DNA of 64,000 bases from an uncultured Agathobacter sp. (GCA_945910395.1 CAMDYX010000001.1:186001-250000), one strand, 5' to 3'. Positions 1 through 9,647 are shown, counted from the first letter of the stretch. Translations and numbers: made by a program. Notes: generated by a model not told the origin, from the sequence alone.

Positions 1-494
1 ATTCGGTAATCGGTACTTCCCGGCTTTAAGTCAATGATGGTCATTCGGTTCATCACATGGTAAAACATGTTGGAAAAAAAGCTTTTTATTTTTGATTCTC
101 CTTTTCGATTGGCACGTTGTGCTGCGCAGCTGTCGTAGCCTTCTTCTGTAATCGTTCGAATCATTTCCGGAAGAAGTGCAGGTGGATGCTGAAGATCGGC
201 ATCCATCAATACTACATAGTCTCCTGTACTTCTGGATAATCCCTCATAAATAGCCGGCTCTTTTCCAAAGTTTCTGGAAAACGAACTATATCGAATAATA
301 TCCTTCCCATACTCATTTTCCAACTTTTTTATTTCTTTTAATGTTCCGTCGTTACTTCCGTCATCAATGAAAAAGAAGCGACAATCAAAATCCGGAATTT
401 CTTCTTCAAATACTTTTGTTACTGCATCATAAAAAAGCTTTATACATTTCTCCTCATTGTAACAAGGTACAACAACCTCAATAATCTTTTTCAC
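1..494 (-). CDS. GT2 polyprenyl-phosphate glycosyltransferase (DPM1/GtrB-like), 3' part missing
   Basis: The first 164 codons of a family 2 glycosyltransferase are present and the end lies beyond base 1. The N-terminus MKKIIEVVVPCYNEE, FIDDGSNDGT at about 42-51 and DADLQHPP at 98-105 are typical of DPM1/GtrB/ArnC enzymes, which move a sugar from a nucleotide donor to undecaprenyl or dolichyl phosphate on the inner membrane face. The last residues seen, GSTDYR, match the family motif before the C-terminal membrane segments. The start is GTG at 494, chosen because AAGGAG lies six bases upstream. Such enzymes usually supply lipid-linked sugar to a membrane GT-C transferase, and candidates of that kind lie upstream. 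Substrate cannot be read from sequence. Confidence 0.85.
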   Translation of the reverse strand, partial: MKKIIEVVVPCYNEEKCIKLFYDAVTKVFEEEIPDFDCRFFFIDDGSNDGTLKEIKKLENEYGKDIIRYSSFSRNFGKEPAIYEGLSRSTGDYVVLMDADLQHPPALLPEMIRTITEEGYDSCAAQRANRKGESKIKSFFSNMFYHVMNRMTIIDLKPGSTDYR

Positions 495-500
495 AACGTT

Positions 501-506
501 CTCCTT
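501..506 (-). promoter_or_regulatory. Ribosome binding site for the GTG-started GT2 gene
   Basis: AAGGAG on the minus strand, six bases before the GTG at 494. It sets the start of a gene that has no in-frame ATG at this point and confirms that the partial gene at the left edge is real. Confidence 0.75.
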
Positions 507-512
507 CGTATT

Positions 513-1553
513 TTACTGCTTCCAATTATCTCGATTGGCAGCCTCTTTCTTTCCAAACCAGCCAAGTATTGTTCCCCATCCATAGATCCATAAGGTTATC
601 CAGCAGGCAACTATATGAAAAAGCCATGCTGTTATATCCGGTTTTCTACAAAATCCGACAATTGCCTGGAGTAATAATGGTATTATTGTAACACAACATA
701 ATGCAAATAGCACTATTTTTCCTTTTCCCAGCTTATTCCATGGATACTTGCGGCCTTTTGCATCGCTAAAATAGAGAAAATCCTTAATTCTACGATTTTG
801 CTTTCTGCAAAAAGTCTTAACATCCGGGCAGAACAAATGAACAATGCCGGTTTTCACTTTCGCAACACGAAGTTCAGGATCTTTTAAAAAAAGTTCCCAT
901 AAGACATCGATATCGAATAGATAGTCCCCCTCAAAGTTTTCCTTCAGTTCCTTTGTTCTCATCAAAAAGCCATTAGCGCCAATGGTAGGAATCATATTCG
1001 CTTGGAACTTAATAGAAAGATAATCGCCACAGTCAATCTCTTCCCGCTCTACCTCTGTCCATTTTCCGGTGATTCTGCAATATCTGTCATAATTTCCGGT
1101 AAACATACATAAGGGATCATTCATCCCAATTAACGCACAATACCGATTGATTACCCCATCCTCTTTTCGATAGGTATATTCAATCGGTTCACTAGCCACA
1201 ATCTTCTCATCTTCGAATGGTGCCATCATTCGGTTGAGCCAATCATTGTCCGGTATGATATTATCAGAATCCAAAAGCAGCACGACATCGCCCTCTGCTT
1301 GTTTTACCCCTACCGCTTTTCCCGCTTCTGCAGTGCGAAGCGGGTTTTCATATACGGATATTTTAATATCGCATTTCTTTTTATATTCCTCAAACTTTTC
1401 TAAAGTTCCGTCCGTAGAACCGCCATCTGCAAATATGAACTCCAGTTTTTCATGCGGATAGGATTGATTCATCACAGCTTCCATATACAAATCTATGGTT
1501 CTCATGCAATTGAAAGTCGGTGTCACAATTGAAATTGTCTTTGGTTCACTCAT
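513..1553 (-). CDS. Family 2 glycosyltransferase with C-terminal membrane segments
   Basis: A 346-residue GT-A enzyme. The nucleotide-binding part opens with ISIVTPTFNCMRTI, has DGGSTDGT near 43-50 and the metal-binding DSD at 95-97. Two hydrophobic stretches near 281-302 and 308-333 anchor the C-terminus, so it acts on a membrane-bound acceptor at the cytoplasmic face. Its ATG directly follows the TAA stop of the radical SAM gene with no spacer, which implies translational coupling. Polymer assembly is the likely role; donor and linkage are unknown. Confidence 0.88.
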   Translation of the reverse strand: MSEPKTISIVTPTFNCMRTIDLYMEAVMNQSYPHEKLEFIFADGGSTDGTLEKFEEYKKKCDIKISVYENPLRTAEAGKAVGVKQAEGDVVLLLDSDNIIPDNDWLNRMMAPFEDEKIVASEPIEYTYRKEDGVINRYCALIGMNDPLCMFTGNYDRYCRITGKWTEVEREEIDCGDYLSIKFQANMIPTIGANGFLMRTKELKENFEGDYLFDIDVLWELFLKDPELRVAKVKTGIVHLFCPDVKTFCRKQNRRIKDFLYFSDAKGRKYPWNKLGKGKIVLFALCCVTIIPLLLQAIVGFCRKPDITAWLFHIVACWITLWIYGWGTILGWFGKKEAANRDNWKQ

Positions 1554-3029
1554 TTACTTATCCCCTTTGCCTCCAAAGTCTGCCAGATGCCCGAACACTT
1601 TTCCGGCTGCCCGGAAGATAAATTTTACATCCTCCCAGGATCGGATTCCGATGATTCGATGCCAGATAAATTCCGGATGAAAAGCAACCTTATATACAGA
1701 CTGAACCGCCTCTTTGATCTTCTCTGACCCCATCGGTGTCTTCATGACCGGCATACGCTGATCATAATCCTCGTAATTTTCAGTTAATAGCCATCCATTT
1801 TCCTTACACTCCTGATATAACGGGGTTCCCGGATACGGAATAAGTACCGTTGCCTGGAGAGTATGTGCCCAGTTTTTCTTTAAGATTTTCTGTCCTAGGC
1901 ATACCGTATTCTGCACCTGCTGTTCGTCTTCCCATGGATAACCGAACATGATCGTAATATGCGGAGACAATCCTGCCTTTTTCGCAAGGTTACAGCTTTC
2001 CACCATATCCTCGATCTTTTCGCATTTTTGAATACGATCCAATGTCTCCTGATTGGCAGATTCCAGTCCAAACAGAACGAATCGAAATCCTGCTGCCTTC
2101 ATCAATTTATAATCTTCAAAGGTCAGTGCACAGAATCGCATATTGCAATCCATGATGACTTTCTTGTTATAGCCTCTTTCAATCATTCCCTTGCAGAAGG
2201 TTCGAAGCCACTCTCCGGTTGGGAATGCTCCTGAGTCATCCATAATCTCTTTCACGCCATACTTTTCAATGAGCATACCAACCTCATCCAGTAAGGATTC
2301 CGGTGTACGAACCAGATACTTTGGATAAAGGGTTGTCCAACTGCAGAAGGTGCATTTATGATGCCAGCAGTCTCTTGCCGCCATGGTATAGGTTCCCGGA
2401 AGCTTGGAATAATTTCCGTTTTTCTCACTATATAGCTTCCACTTCGTAAGATCACGGTCGATCATCGGAAGTTCATTCAAATCCTGATTTAATACAAACT
2501 TTCCGGTATTCTTCACTTCACCATTTTCGCGGTAGTAAATTCCTGCCTCCAAAGAAGCAGTATCCAAGACTCCGCTATGATCACACAGGTTCTCGCAGAG
2601 TCCTGCCAAAAGGAAATCATAATTTCCCCCTGTAAGGACATAATCCACCGGACAATTCTTCATGGTCTCATCCGGGCATGCAGTAACATGATCTCCAACC
2701 ATCACAATGATTGTGTTCGGTTTTAATTGCTTCAGTTCCTTCACAATATCCCAGTGCATTTTCACAACCGGAGTCTTTGTCTCAATCATGACCAGATCAA
2801 AATCCTGCTTTGCATAGTATTCCTTGTACTGCGCATAGGTCCATTCCTCTGCAATGGCATCGTTCCACACTACATCAAAGCCTTTGGATTTAAGTAGTGT
2901 TGCTGCATAGGCCGGAACCATGGGATAAATATATGTCGGATTATTAAACCACTGAAACTGGCGATTCTGTCCTAAAAGAGGAACTCCTTTTCCTGTTTCA
3001 AGTGGTGGGTAGGTAATAGCTATTTTCAT
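1554..3029 (-). CDS. Radical SAM protein with B12-binding-like N-terminal domain
   Basis: 491 residues. Residues about 1-150 resemble the Rossmann-like cobalamin-binding domain of class B radical SAM enzymes (YPPLETGKGVPLLGQ at the start, later VMVGDHVTACPDETM), although I do not see the classical DxHxxG cobalt ligand. The radical SAM core begins at C221 with C-W-H-H-K-C-T-F-C, giving cysteines 221, 226 and 229. The spacing is CX4CX2C rather than the usual CX3CX2C. The downstream part (MFGYPWED, LIPYPGTPLY) is typical of the family. Members use SAM, often with cobalamin, for methylation or other radical chemistry. Its place among sugar genes suggests modification of a glycan, lipid carrier or sugar precursor, which is inference. 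Confidence 0.88.
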   Translation of the reverse strand: MKIAITYPPLETGKGVPLLGQNRQFQWFNNPTYIYPMVPAYAATLLKSKGFDVVWNDAIAEEWTYAQYKEYYAKQDFDLVMIETKTPVVKMHWDIVKELKQLKPNTIIVMVGDHVTACPDETMKNCPVDYVLTGGNYDFLLAGLCENLCDHSGVLDTASLEAGIYYRENGEVKNTGKFVLNQDLNELPMIDRDLTKWKLYSEKNGNYSKLPGTYTMAARDCWHHKCTFCSWTTLYPKYLVRTPESLLDEVGMLIEKYGVKEIMDDSGAFPTGEWLRTFCKGMIERGYNKKVIMDCNMRFCALTFEDYKLMKAAGFRFVLFGLESANQETLDRIQKCEKIEDMVESCNLAKKAGLSPHITIMFGYPWEDEQQVQNTVCLGQKILKKNWAHTLQATVLIPYPGTPLYQECKENGWLLTENYEDYDQRMPVMKTPMGSEKIKEAVQSVYKVAFHPEFIWHRIIGIRSWEDVKFIFRAAGKVFGHLADFGGKGDK

Positions 3030-3032
3030 AAA

Positions 3033-4076
3033 TTAACCTTTCTTTGTAACAAATGGGAATCTTACTAAAAATGGTAGATATTTGCGTATGAATAGAGATA
3101 AGCCATAGCACATCACTGTAATGATGATACTCCACAGGATCATCGCCACTAACGAACCTTTTATCCAATCACTTAGTCCGAATTGGCGCAAAACTACATA
3201 GCAAATCTCATTTATGTAAAAGTGAGTAGTCATAATAATAAGTGTTTCTTGTCCCAAAGCCTTTACTGGCCTCATAGCTTTTATATTACTTGCAAGTGTA
3301 CATAAAACAAAACAACATAGGATTTCTCCGCATGCACTAACAATGGTAAGTGGCGCATTCCCAAATTCTGAATTTATAATATCAATTTTGTCATTGTATA
3401 AACTGACTATTGAAAATAAACTAAACATCACTCCCCAAATACCATATCTAGAAATTGTATATCTAAACTTACTTTTCGTCCACTCTAAGATGCGATGAAT
3501 CACTTGATATCTACATAGTAAGTCGCCAAACTGATAAAAAAGCAGCCCTATCCACAATAATTGCAAAAGATATGGCAGAACCACTCTTGTTCCAATCATA
3601 TAAAGAATTAGTCCGACCAAAATAATAAAAAAGGTTATCCATCCGTTTTCCAGCTTTTTTAGCACAAAAGAAACAACTTCTGTTTCATATAATACCAGCA
3701 AAAACCATATGGTTCCTATTGCATTATCAGCAATTACGATTCCAAATCCCCGACTAAATAGTGTTCGAAACAGCAAGTTCCAATCTCCACTATTTATACA
3801 TACAAGCGCATTTGCAACTGAATATATTGCTGCCCAGATCATATAAGTCCATAACATACTTTTGCTTTTATGAATAATATACCTTTTTATTCCGATATCT
3901 TTATTGGAATCGTATTTACTTGCTTCAATGAAACCTGAGATAGAAAAAAAAAGCGGTATATGAAAAGAATAAATCCATTTTATTAGCCATGGCCAATCGG
4001 AACCAATATGTCCGATTACCACAAGTATAATAGCAAATCCTTTCAATATATCCAATGCCTGATTTCGTTCTTTCAT
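3033..4076 (-). CDS. Acyltransferase family 3 membrane protein
   Basis: 347 residues, about ten hydrophobic segments. The start MKERNQALDILKGFAIILVV, an early VIGHIG and FHIPLFFSISGF near residues 38-49 are hallmarks of acyltransferase-3 proteins (OafA/NolL/WecH type), which usually O-acetylate sugars of surface polymers using cytoplasmic acetyl-CoA. It lacks the C-terminal SGNH domain of the longest OafA proteins. It sits between a GT2 gene and the radical SAM gene with gaps of 11 and 3 bases. The coding sequence is noticeably AT-rich compared with the radical SAM gene. Acceptor sugar unknown. Confidence 0.88.
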   Translation of the reverse strand: MKERNQALDILKGFAIILVVIGHIGSDWPWLIKWIYSFHIPLFFSISGFIEASKYDSNKDIGIKRYIIHKSKSMLWTYMIWAAIYSVANALVCINSGDWNLLFRTLFSRGFGIVIADNAIGTIWFLLVLYETEVVSFVLKKLENGWITFFIILVGLILYMIGTRVVLPYLLQLLWIGLLFYQFGDLLCRYQVIHRILEWTKSKFRYTISRYGIWGVMFSLFSIVSLYNDKIDIINSEFGNAPLTIVSACGEILCCFVLCTLASNIKAMRPVKALGQETLIIMTTHFYINEICYVVLRQFGLSDWIKGSLVAMILWSIIITVMCYGLSLFIRKYLPFLVRFPFVTKKG

Positions 4077-4087
4077 TTCTCTTATCT

Positions 4088-5041
4088 TTACCTCAATAAT
4101 TCTTTTGAAAGAAGTCCTCTCACAAAATTAATTCCATAGCCAATATGCGTTGCAAAAATCCCTGCCATAGAAATCCAAAATAAGCAAAATCCCTTACAGC
4201 TTCGTAAACTATAGGCTGCCAAAATAAAATAGAAGGTAAGAACTCCAATATACACATACCATAAAACCGGAACTATGATACACACAATTGGGCCTAAGAA
4301 AACACCCAAAGTAAATAAGGTTGGTATAAAATAAGCGAACCGAAGACTTGTCTGTGGCAACGTTTTTGCAAAATACCCTCTATGCTTTGCATAGTTGGTT
4401 GCCTGTTTTAGATGTCCTTTAAACATATATCTTCGGTGATGGTATACCAGCACTTCCGGATCATAAATAATCTTTTTCCCCAGATTAACAATATCCATGC
4501 ACAACTTGGTATCTTCCCCCGGATAAAACGTAGAATCAAATCCGTGTACCGCTTCGAATACCGCTCTCTTTACAATCAGATTCACGCTTGGAATATCATC
4601 ATCTTCCTTTTTCTTTCCGGGCAAATACCGATATGTATATCCTCCGCTGCACAGGAAGCTTTCATAAACTTTTCCGCTTGCCTGCTGCATCAGGGAGTCA
4701 TTTGGTGCCGTAACTGCCGGTCCTCCGACAGCTCCGACTTCATCCCTTTGAAGTTCAAGCATCGCATTCTTCAGCCAATCTTTTCTAGGCCATGCATCAT
4801 CATCCGTAAAGGCAAAAATTTCACCTGTTGCATACTCTAATGCAAGATCTCTCTTCTCTGCGGGTCCTACTTTTCCACTTGGGATAATTCTTACATTCTC
4901 GTATGGAAATATCTCATCTGTTGGTTCATCCGGAAAAATAAGGACTTCGAAGTCAGGATAATCCAACTCCATATGATGTGGAATTGCTTCTCGCACATAA
5001 TCATTTATTTCTTTGACCGGTATAATAATGGAAACTTTCAT
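4088..5041 (-). CDS. Family 2 glycosyltransferase, membrane-anchored
   Basis: 317 residues from the ATG at 5041. The N-terminus MKVSIIIPVK and FTDDDAWPRKDW (DDD at 80-82) define the GT-A donor site. Hydrophobic segments near 234-295 anchor the protein. The ATG overlaps the TGA of the gene before it by one base (TGATG). A TTG one codon earlier (5044) is possible but less attractive, because the ATG fits the stop-start overlap seen throughout this block. Role: adds a sugar to a membrane-linked glycan; donor unknown. Confidence 0.86.
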   Translation of the reverse strand: MKVSIIIPVKEINDYVREAIPHHMELDYPDFEVLIFPDEPTDEIFPYENVRIIPSGKVGPAEKRDLALEYATGEIFAFTDDDAWPRKDWLKNAMLELQRDEVGAVGGPAVTAPNDSLMQQASGKVYESFLCSGGYTYRYLPGKKKEDDDIPSVNLIVKRAVFEAVHGFDSTFYPGEDTKLCMDIVNLGKKIIYDPEVLVYHHRRYMFKGHLKQATNYAKHRGYFAKTLPQTSLRFAYFIPTLFTLGVFLGPIVCIIVPVLWYVYIGVLTFYFILAAYSLRSCKGFCLFWISMAGIFATHIGYGINFVRGLLSKELLR

Positions 5042-6051
5042 CAACCTGTAATCTCACCCATAAACAAGATAGAATATATTCTAACTTTTCTAAATAATTT
5101 ATCTAGTACTATACATAATTCTACAATAATCCAAGAAAGAAGGAACATCATAATCGAGAAAAAAAACCTACTAATCAAATCTCCGTCTCTCATTTCCACA
5201 TAAAACGGAAGATTTGATACGCATTTTCTCATGATGCTTTCTGTAAATAACATGGAAATCGGGTAAATTGCCATCGTGTTCTTTCCAAAAGAAGTCAGAT
5301 GCTTTGCCATCCATGTATTTTTTACTATTAGCGGAATGATATTGTAATATACAAAAGCAACACAAAGTATTGCAACAATTAAAAAACCTGCTACATAGTG
5401 TAATTTGTTCCATTCAAATAGATTAAAGCGATAAGATATTCCACCTGTTACAACAGATAAAATAATCCCAACCCAATAAATATATTTTCCTTTTTGTAAG
5501 TATTGCTTTATATTCTTTTCGTACTTTGCAAGCCAATACCCCACAACCAAAAAAGGATATAGCCATTTCGTATAATGCATTCCTAAAATATTGTCTGGAC
5601 AGAAAAGTATCAGAACATATGGTATAATTCCAAAAACTTTGCAATATTTATCACTCAAAAAAATACCTGCTATAAGCATTACATACATAATAAAAAGTGA
5701 TAAAAAAAACCATACTGTACCAGCCTGTATTATAATAAACCGCATAAGATAGAACAGGTTTTTAATAGTCCAGTCACCACCAACAATCCATTTTACAGCT
5801 ATGGAAAGCAAAGACCATGAACAATATGGAATCAATAAATGTATCGCCTTATTCTTCACGAATTCCCCTACGCTACTTTTTCTTTCATATGACAAATAGA
5901 ATAAGTATCCACTTATAAGAAAAAAAGCCGGTATATTAATCGCGTCTATCACATAGTGAATCGTATATTCCATGGGAAGAACATGTGATAAAATAATAAA
6001 TAAAATTGCTATGCCACGCAATATATCAATATTTTGATTTCTTTGTTTCAT
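5041..6051 (-). CDS. Acyltransferase family 3 membrane protein
   Basis: 336 residues from ATG 6051. QRNQNIDILRGIAILFIIL and INIPAFFLISGY mark an acyltransferase-3 protein with around ten membrane segments, predicted to O-acetylate (or otherwise acylate) a surface sugar. A longer form starting with TTG at 6066, directly after the previous stop, adds five residues; I prefer the ATG because the family typically begins a few residues before NIDxLRGIA. Very AT-rich. It is a distant relative of the other acyltransferase-3 genes at 3033 and 30685, so separate acceptors are likely. Confidence 0.87.
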   Translation of the reverse strand: MKQRNQNIDILRGIAILFIILSHVLPMEYTIHYVIDAINIPAFFLISGYLFYLSYERKSSVGEFVKNKAIHLLIPYCSWSLLSIAVKWIVGGDWTIKNLFYLMRFIIIQAGTVWFFLSLFIMYVMLIAGIFLSDKYCKVFGIIPYVLILFCPDNILGMHYTKWLYPFLVVGYWLAKYEKNIKQYLQKGKYIYWVGIILSVVTGGISYRFNLFEWNKLHYVAGFLIVAILCVAFVYYNIIPLIVKNTWMAKHLTSFGKNTMAIYPISMLFTESIMRKCVSNLPFYVEMRDGDLISRFFFSIMMFLLSWIIVELCIVLDKLFRKVRIYSILFMGEITG

Positions 6052-6066
6052 AAACTCATTCTTCAA

Positions 6067-7488
6067 TTATTCTTTACCTAAATTCTCAGACCACTCCATC
6101 CTTACGGAAGATTTGCCAAAATACTCTGCTACTGCCACATTTACCCAGTCTTCTGCATCAGATGTGATATTTGGGCACATTAGTATCATTTCATTGTTAT
6201 TTAAAGATTGATCTGCATATATTACAACATCATCTTCTTCTGACTTTTCAATTTCTCTAAACACCTTTTTCCATCCGTTAGAATATTCTCTTACCTCATT
6301 CATCCCGGATATCGTCGAATAATATGGGTTGCCTGCATATCCTTCAATGCCCAGCACAAGTAAAGCTAATATAATAGCTGCTCCTACACTTGTTTTTCTG
6401 AAATGCTTTTTGGAAATCAATGTTTGCTTATGGTGCTGTAACCATCCTCCAAGATAAAAAACAGACATTACTATTCCCAGCAGAAGGAACGCCACACCTA
6501 TAAAGTATTGCCTATTTGGAATATACACCATCCCATATCCAAAAACCAATGGAAAGATTTCTATATATGTACATAACCCTGTCATAACAAACCCATATAG
6601 TGGATGAATTGTACAAGAATTCTTTTTTAGCAGTTTCATTCCAATGAAAAACACAATTAATAAGCCGATAATTACAATAGGATGAAAAAATAAACCCTTA
6701 ACAATTTTAGCAGAAGCAATGATTGCATCCCCGAAAGCTTTTATGATGTTCATATCGCTTCCCATCTCATCCCTTCGAGCATAGTTCCCCGGAGCCAATG
6801 CACTAGAAAGTCCTCCGCAAATCATAACCAGTAGAGGTAAAAATTTCCTAATTTTCAGCTTTTTTTTCTTAAGAATGTCTATTCCTCCTAAGAAAAGATA
6901 AACACATCCCGGGAATACCGCTGCTTGAAAACTCGTGCAAGATATGAAGCCTACTACTGCAAGGCATATGCCTAAGGCTTTATTTTCCTTTTCCCAGAAC
7001 AAAATAGCCAGAGTTGCTGTGCATACACACAATGTCACTGACCACATATAGGAAGAACCAACAAACCAATAGAATATCTCATTATATACTCTTGTATTTA
7101 AAAATAAAAATAATGCTCCCACAGATATACAAAAAGCATCTTCTTTACACACTTGGAATAAGCTATGCAGAAATACTACACAAAACGCAAGAAAAGCTGC
7201 TACAAAACATAGGAAAAAAACAATTAATTCTATTCCAATGCTAATACTACATGCATTACCTATATTTAATGGATTAAGCAGATATTCTACAAAAATATAG
7301 AACCATGATCCGGACCAAAAGAACCAATAATTGATGGATTTCTTTATTGCCTCAAAAAAAATATTATTTCCTGTGGCTAACATAGTAAAATCATCTGCAC
7401 ATGGCAATGAATAACTAATAGAAATACAAAAAGGTAAAACAATAACCAGCAATACCAAACATGAAATCAAAATCTTCTTATTTTTCAT
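6067..7488 (-). CDS. Polytopic membrane protein, DUF6056-like
   Basis: 473 residues with about eleven hydrophobic segments. An N-terminal segment is followed by ISYSLPCADDFTML, then EIFYWFVGSSYMWS near 140, a combination I associate with DUF6056 proteins found in surface-polysaccharide loci. The last ~90 residues (from about 380) are mostly hydrophilic and probably extracytoplasmic. The architecture (acidic residues in the first outer loop, many helices, soluble tail) resembles GT-C enzymes that take sugar from a polyprenyl carrier, but no catalytic motif is certain. AT-rich like its neighbours at 3-6 kb. Confidence 0.7.
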   Translation of the reverse strand: MKNKKILISCLVLLVIVLPFCISISYSLPCADDFTMLATGNNIFFEAIKKSINYWFFWSGSWFYIFVEYLLNPLNIGNACSISIGIELIVFFLCFVAAFLAFCVVFLHSLFQVCKEDAFCISVGALFLFLNTRVYNEIFYWFVGSSYMWSVTLCVCTATLAILFWEKENKALGICLAVVGFISCTSFQAAVFPGCVYLFLGGIDILKKKKLKIRKFLPLLVMICGGLSSALAPGNYARRDEMGSDMNIIKAFGDAIIASAKIVKGLFFHPIVIIGLLIVFFIGMKLLKKNSCTIHPLYGFVMTGLCTYIEIFPLVFGYGMVYIPNRQYFIGVAFLLLGIVMSVFYLGGWLQHHKQTLISKKHFRKTSVGAAIILALLVLGIEGYAGNPYYSTISGMNEVREYSNGWKKVFREIEKSEEDDVVIYADQSLNNNEMILMCPNITSDAEDWVNVAVAEYFGKSSVRMEWSENLGKE

Positions 7489-7509
7489 CCTATGTTTTCT
7501 CCCACAAAT

Positions 7510-8793
7510 TTATTTTTCCTCAATAATCTGTATATCCGGAAATCTAACACTTCCCCAGTACTTCCGTATCCAGCGGGAACGCTCTTCTCTCAAGTGAAGA
7601 TTCTCTGTAATTGAGAAAGGAATCAGCACCGGGGCCTCATCTCTCATTTCGGATCTGCTTGTCCGGTCAATCAGGTTAAGTGAGATCACCATTACATAAT
7701 TTCCCTCTGTAAGCATGCTTGGGTCAAAGCATCCCGTTATGGAATGATTACCGGCCTCCACAGCCTTCTGAAGGATTGTCGTCTCTCCCATTCCAACATT
7801 CGTTGAATCAGCCTGGCGAATAGCAATTCGAAAGTGCAAATTATCCCGCCTTACCTGCCCAGTCCATTCTACTTTGAATTTGATCAGCTCATCGGAGGAA
7901 AAAGCGGCGCTATCATGCAGAAAATCAAAGGAGTGAATGTACTCCAGATTTCCAAGATTATCCCGCCTTGCCATTCCGTCGAACTCATAGTGGGTCTGCG
8001 TATAGTCTCCCATATTGTGATTGCTATAGATTTCAATTGCCTTCTCCGGGGTGCCATCATAGATCAGATGCCCCTTGTCCAATACGATACAACGATTACA
8101 CAAAGTTCGGATGGTAGTCATATTGTGACTTACATATAGTACAGTCCGGCCTTCTCCCTCAGCAGCTTCTTCCATTCTTCCAAGACATTTCTTTTGGAAT
8201 GCCATGTCTCCTACTGCAAGAACCTCATCCATGATCAGAATATCGGAATCCAGATGAGAAGCAACCGAGAATGCCAGCTTTACATACATTCCGGAGGAAT
8301 ATCTTTTTACCGGAGTGTCAATGAACTGACGGCATTCGGAAAATTCAATAATGGACTCCATCTTCGCATCTACTTCTTTGCGGGACATTCCAAGAATGGC
8401 TCCATTCATATATACATTTTCTCTTCCTGTCAGTTCCCCATGGAATCCCGTTCCAACCTCCAGCATGGATGCAATCCTTCCATTGATCCAGATATCTCCT
8501 TCTGTCGGAGCGGTTACTCTTGATAAAATCTTAAGGAGCGTGGATTTACCGGCTCCATTTGTTCCGATAATTCCCAGTGCCTCTCCTTTTTTTACTTCCA
8601 GATTAATTCCATCCAGCGCCCAGAAGGTCTCATTTCTTTCTCCGTAGCTTTGGTCAATGCGAAGATTCGGATCTTCTTTTCCCTGCTTTCTTGCCCACCA
8701 GCTTTGCAGCTCTCCACGGAGTGTCGCTCCTCCAATTGCTCCAAGATGATATTGCTTTTTTAAGTTTTCAATCTTTATTGCTGTATCAGACAT
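7510..8793 (-). CDS. ABC polysaccharide exporter ATPase with Wzt-type C-terminal domain (copy 2)
   Basis: 427 residues. Walker A GTNGAGKST at 77-85, signature YSSGMYVKLA at 165-174 and Walker B ILIMDEV at 185-191 form a complete TagH/Wzt ATPase. Residues about 270-427 form a beta-rich C-terminal domain like the Wzt cargo-binding module, ending in RWIRKYWGSVRFP. In Wzt systems this tail recognises the non-reducing end of the finished polymer, so export depends on a specific cap. AAGGA lies nine bases before the ATG. It pairs with the permease just upstream at 8808 and is paralogous to the ATPase at 51801. Confidence 0.95.
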   Translation of the reverse strand: MSDTAIKIENLKKQYHLGAIGGATLRGELQSWWARKQGKEDPNLRIDQSYGERNETFWALDGINLEVKKGEALGIIGTNGAGKSTLLKILSRVTAPTEGDIWINGRIASMLEVGTGFHGELTGRENVYMNGAILGMSRKEVDAKMESIIEFSECRQFIDTPVKRYSSGMYVKLAFSVASHLDSDILIMDEVLAVGDMAFQKKCLGRMEEAAEGEGRTVLYVSHNMTTIRTLCNRCIVLDKGHLIYDGTPEKAIEIYSNHNMGDYTQTHYEFDGMARRDNLGNLEYIHSFDFLHDSAAFSSDELIKFKVEWTGQVRRDNLHFRIAIRQADSTNVGMGETTILQKAVEAGNHSITGCFDPSMLTEGNYVMVISLNLIDRTSRSEMRDEAPVLIPFSITENLHLREERSRWIRKYWGSVRFPDIQIIEEK

Positions 8794-8807
8794 ACTGTTC
8801 TATCCTT

Positions 8808-9647
8808 CTAAACTGTATCCATAAAGGTTTTCTCAATTCTGCTGAAGAGAACCACACCGATTACCAACACCAGAATTGTTACAAGCCAACTGATTCCCCA
8901 GTATCCAAGGGGAAATGTCCCGCTTCCGATAATTGCATATCTCCATACCGTAATCATTGGTGCAAGAGGATTCAGCATATAGATTCCATATAATTTTTCC
9001 GGAATCTGGCTCGTGGTATATACCACAGGGCTTGCATACATCCAAAGCTGAACACCAAAGGTTACCAATACCGCAAGATCCCGATATTTGGTAGTTAAAG
9101 CCGCAATGATAATACCAAATCCCAGACCGATTAAGGCTGTCTGCAGCATCACCACCGGTGCCAGAAGAACATGCCAATCTGTTCCAAAGCTTGTTCCGGT
9201 TATTGCATATCCAACCATAATCAGTACAAGCATTGCAATCTGGATTAACAGGTCAAATATTCCTGTAAGCACTGCCGAAATCGGCATAACCAGTCTTGGA
9301 AAATACACCTTGCCTAATATTCCTGCATTTGTTACAAAGGTGTTTGAGGTGGTTGTGATACACGCTGCAAAATAAGCCCACAACGCATTGCTGCACAGAT
9401 AAAATACAAACTGTGGCGATCCGTCCGTAGAAAGCCCTGCAATATTACCAAATACAAGTGCATATAGCGTAACTGTTAATAGAGGATTAATGATCACCCA
9501 TAATGGACCTAGTATCGTCTGCTTATATCTTGTACTGAAATTTCGCTTCACAAATAGGAATATCAGATCCTTATATTGGTATAGTTCCTTTAAATCCACA
9601 TCAAACCAGCCGGTTTTGGATTTAATATGTGTTGTGTATTGTTCCAT
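8808..9647 (-). CDS. ABC-2 type polysaccharide exporter permease (Wzm/TagG-like, copy 2)
   Basis: 279 residues with six predicted membrane helices. The cytoplasmic N-terminus (WFDVDLKELYQYKDLIFLFV), YKQTILGPLW and GKVYFPRLVMP are classic for TagG/Wzm/RfbA permeases, which move lipid-linked polysaccharide or teichoic acid across the cytoplasmic membrane. It lies 14 bases before its ATPase partner. It is close to the permease at 53147 along its whole length (shared LGPLW, FGNIAG, GKVYFPRL), indicating a duplicated export system. Confidence 0.94.
   Translation of the reverse strand: MEQYTTHIKSKTGWFDVDLKELYQYKDLIFLFVKRNFSTRYKQTILGPLWVIINPLLTVTLYALVFGNIAGLSTDGSPQFVFYLCSNALWAYFAACITTTSNTFVTNAGILGKVYFPRLVMPISAVLTGIFDLLIQIAMLVLIMVGYAITGTSFGTDWHVLLAPVVMLQTALIGLGFGIIIAALTTKYRDLAVLVTFGVQLWMYASPVVYTTSQIPEKLYGIYMLNPLAPMITVWRYAIIGSGTFPLGYWGISWLVTILVLVIGVVLFSRIEKTFMDTV

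Noticed and set aside
7510..9647. Reading the ABC pair as TagGH for wall teichoic acid
   Set aside because: The permease fits TagG, but the ATPase has a Wzt-like cargo tail and no teichoic acid synthesis genes (tagA, tagB, tagD, tagF) are seen; polysaccharide export is the simpler reading.
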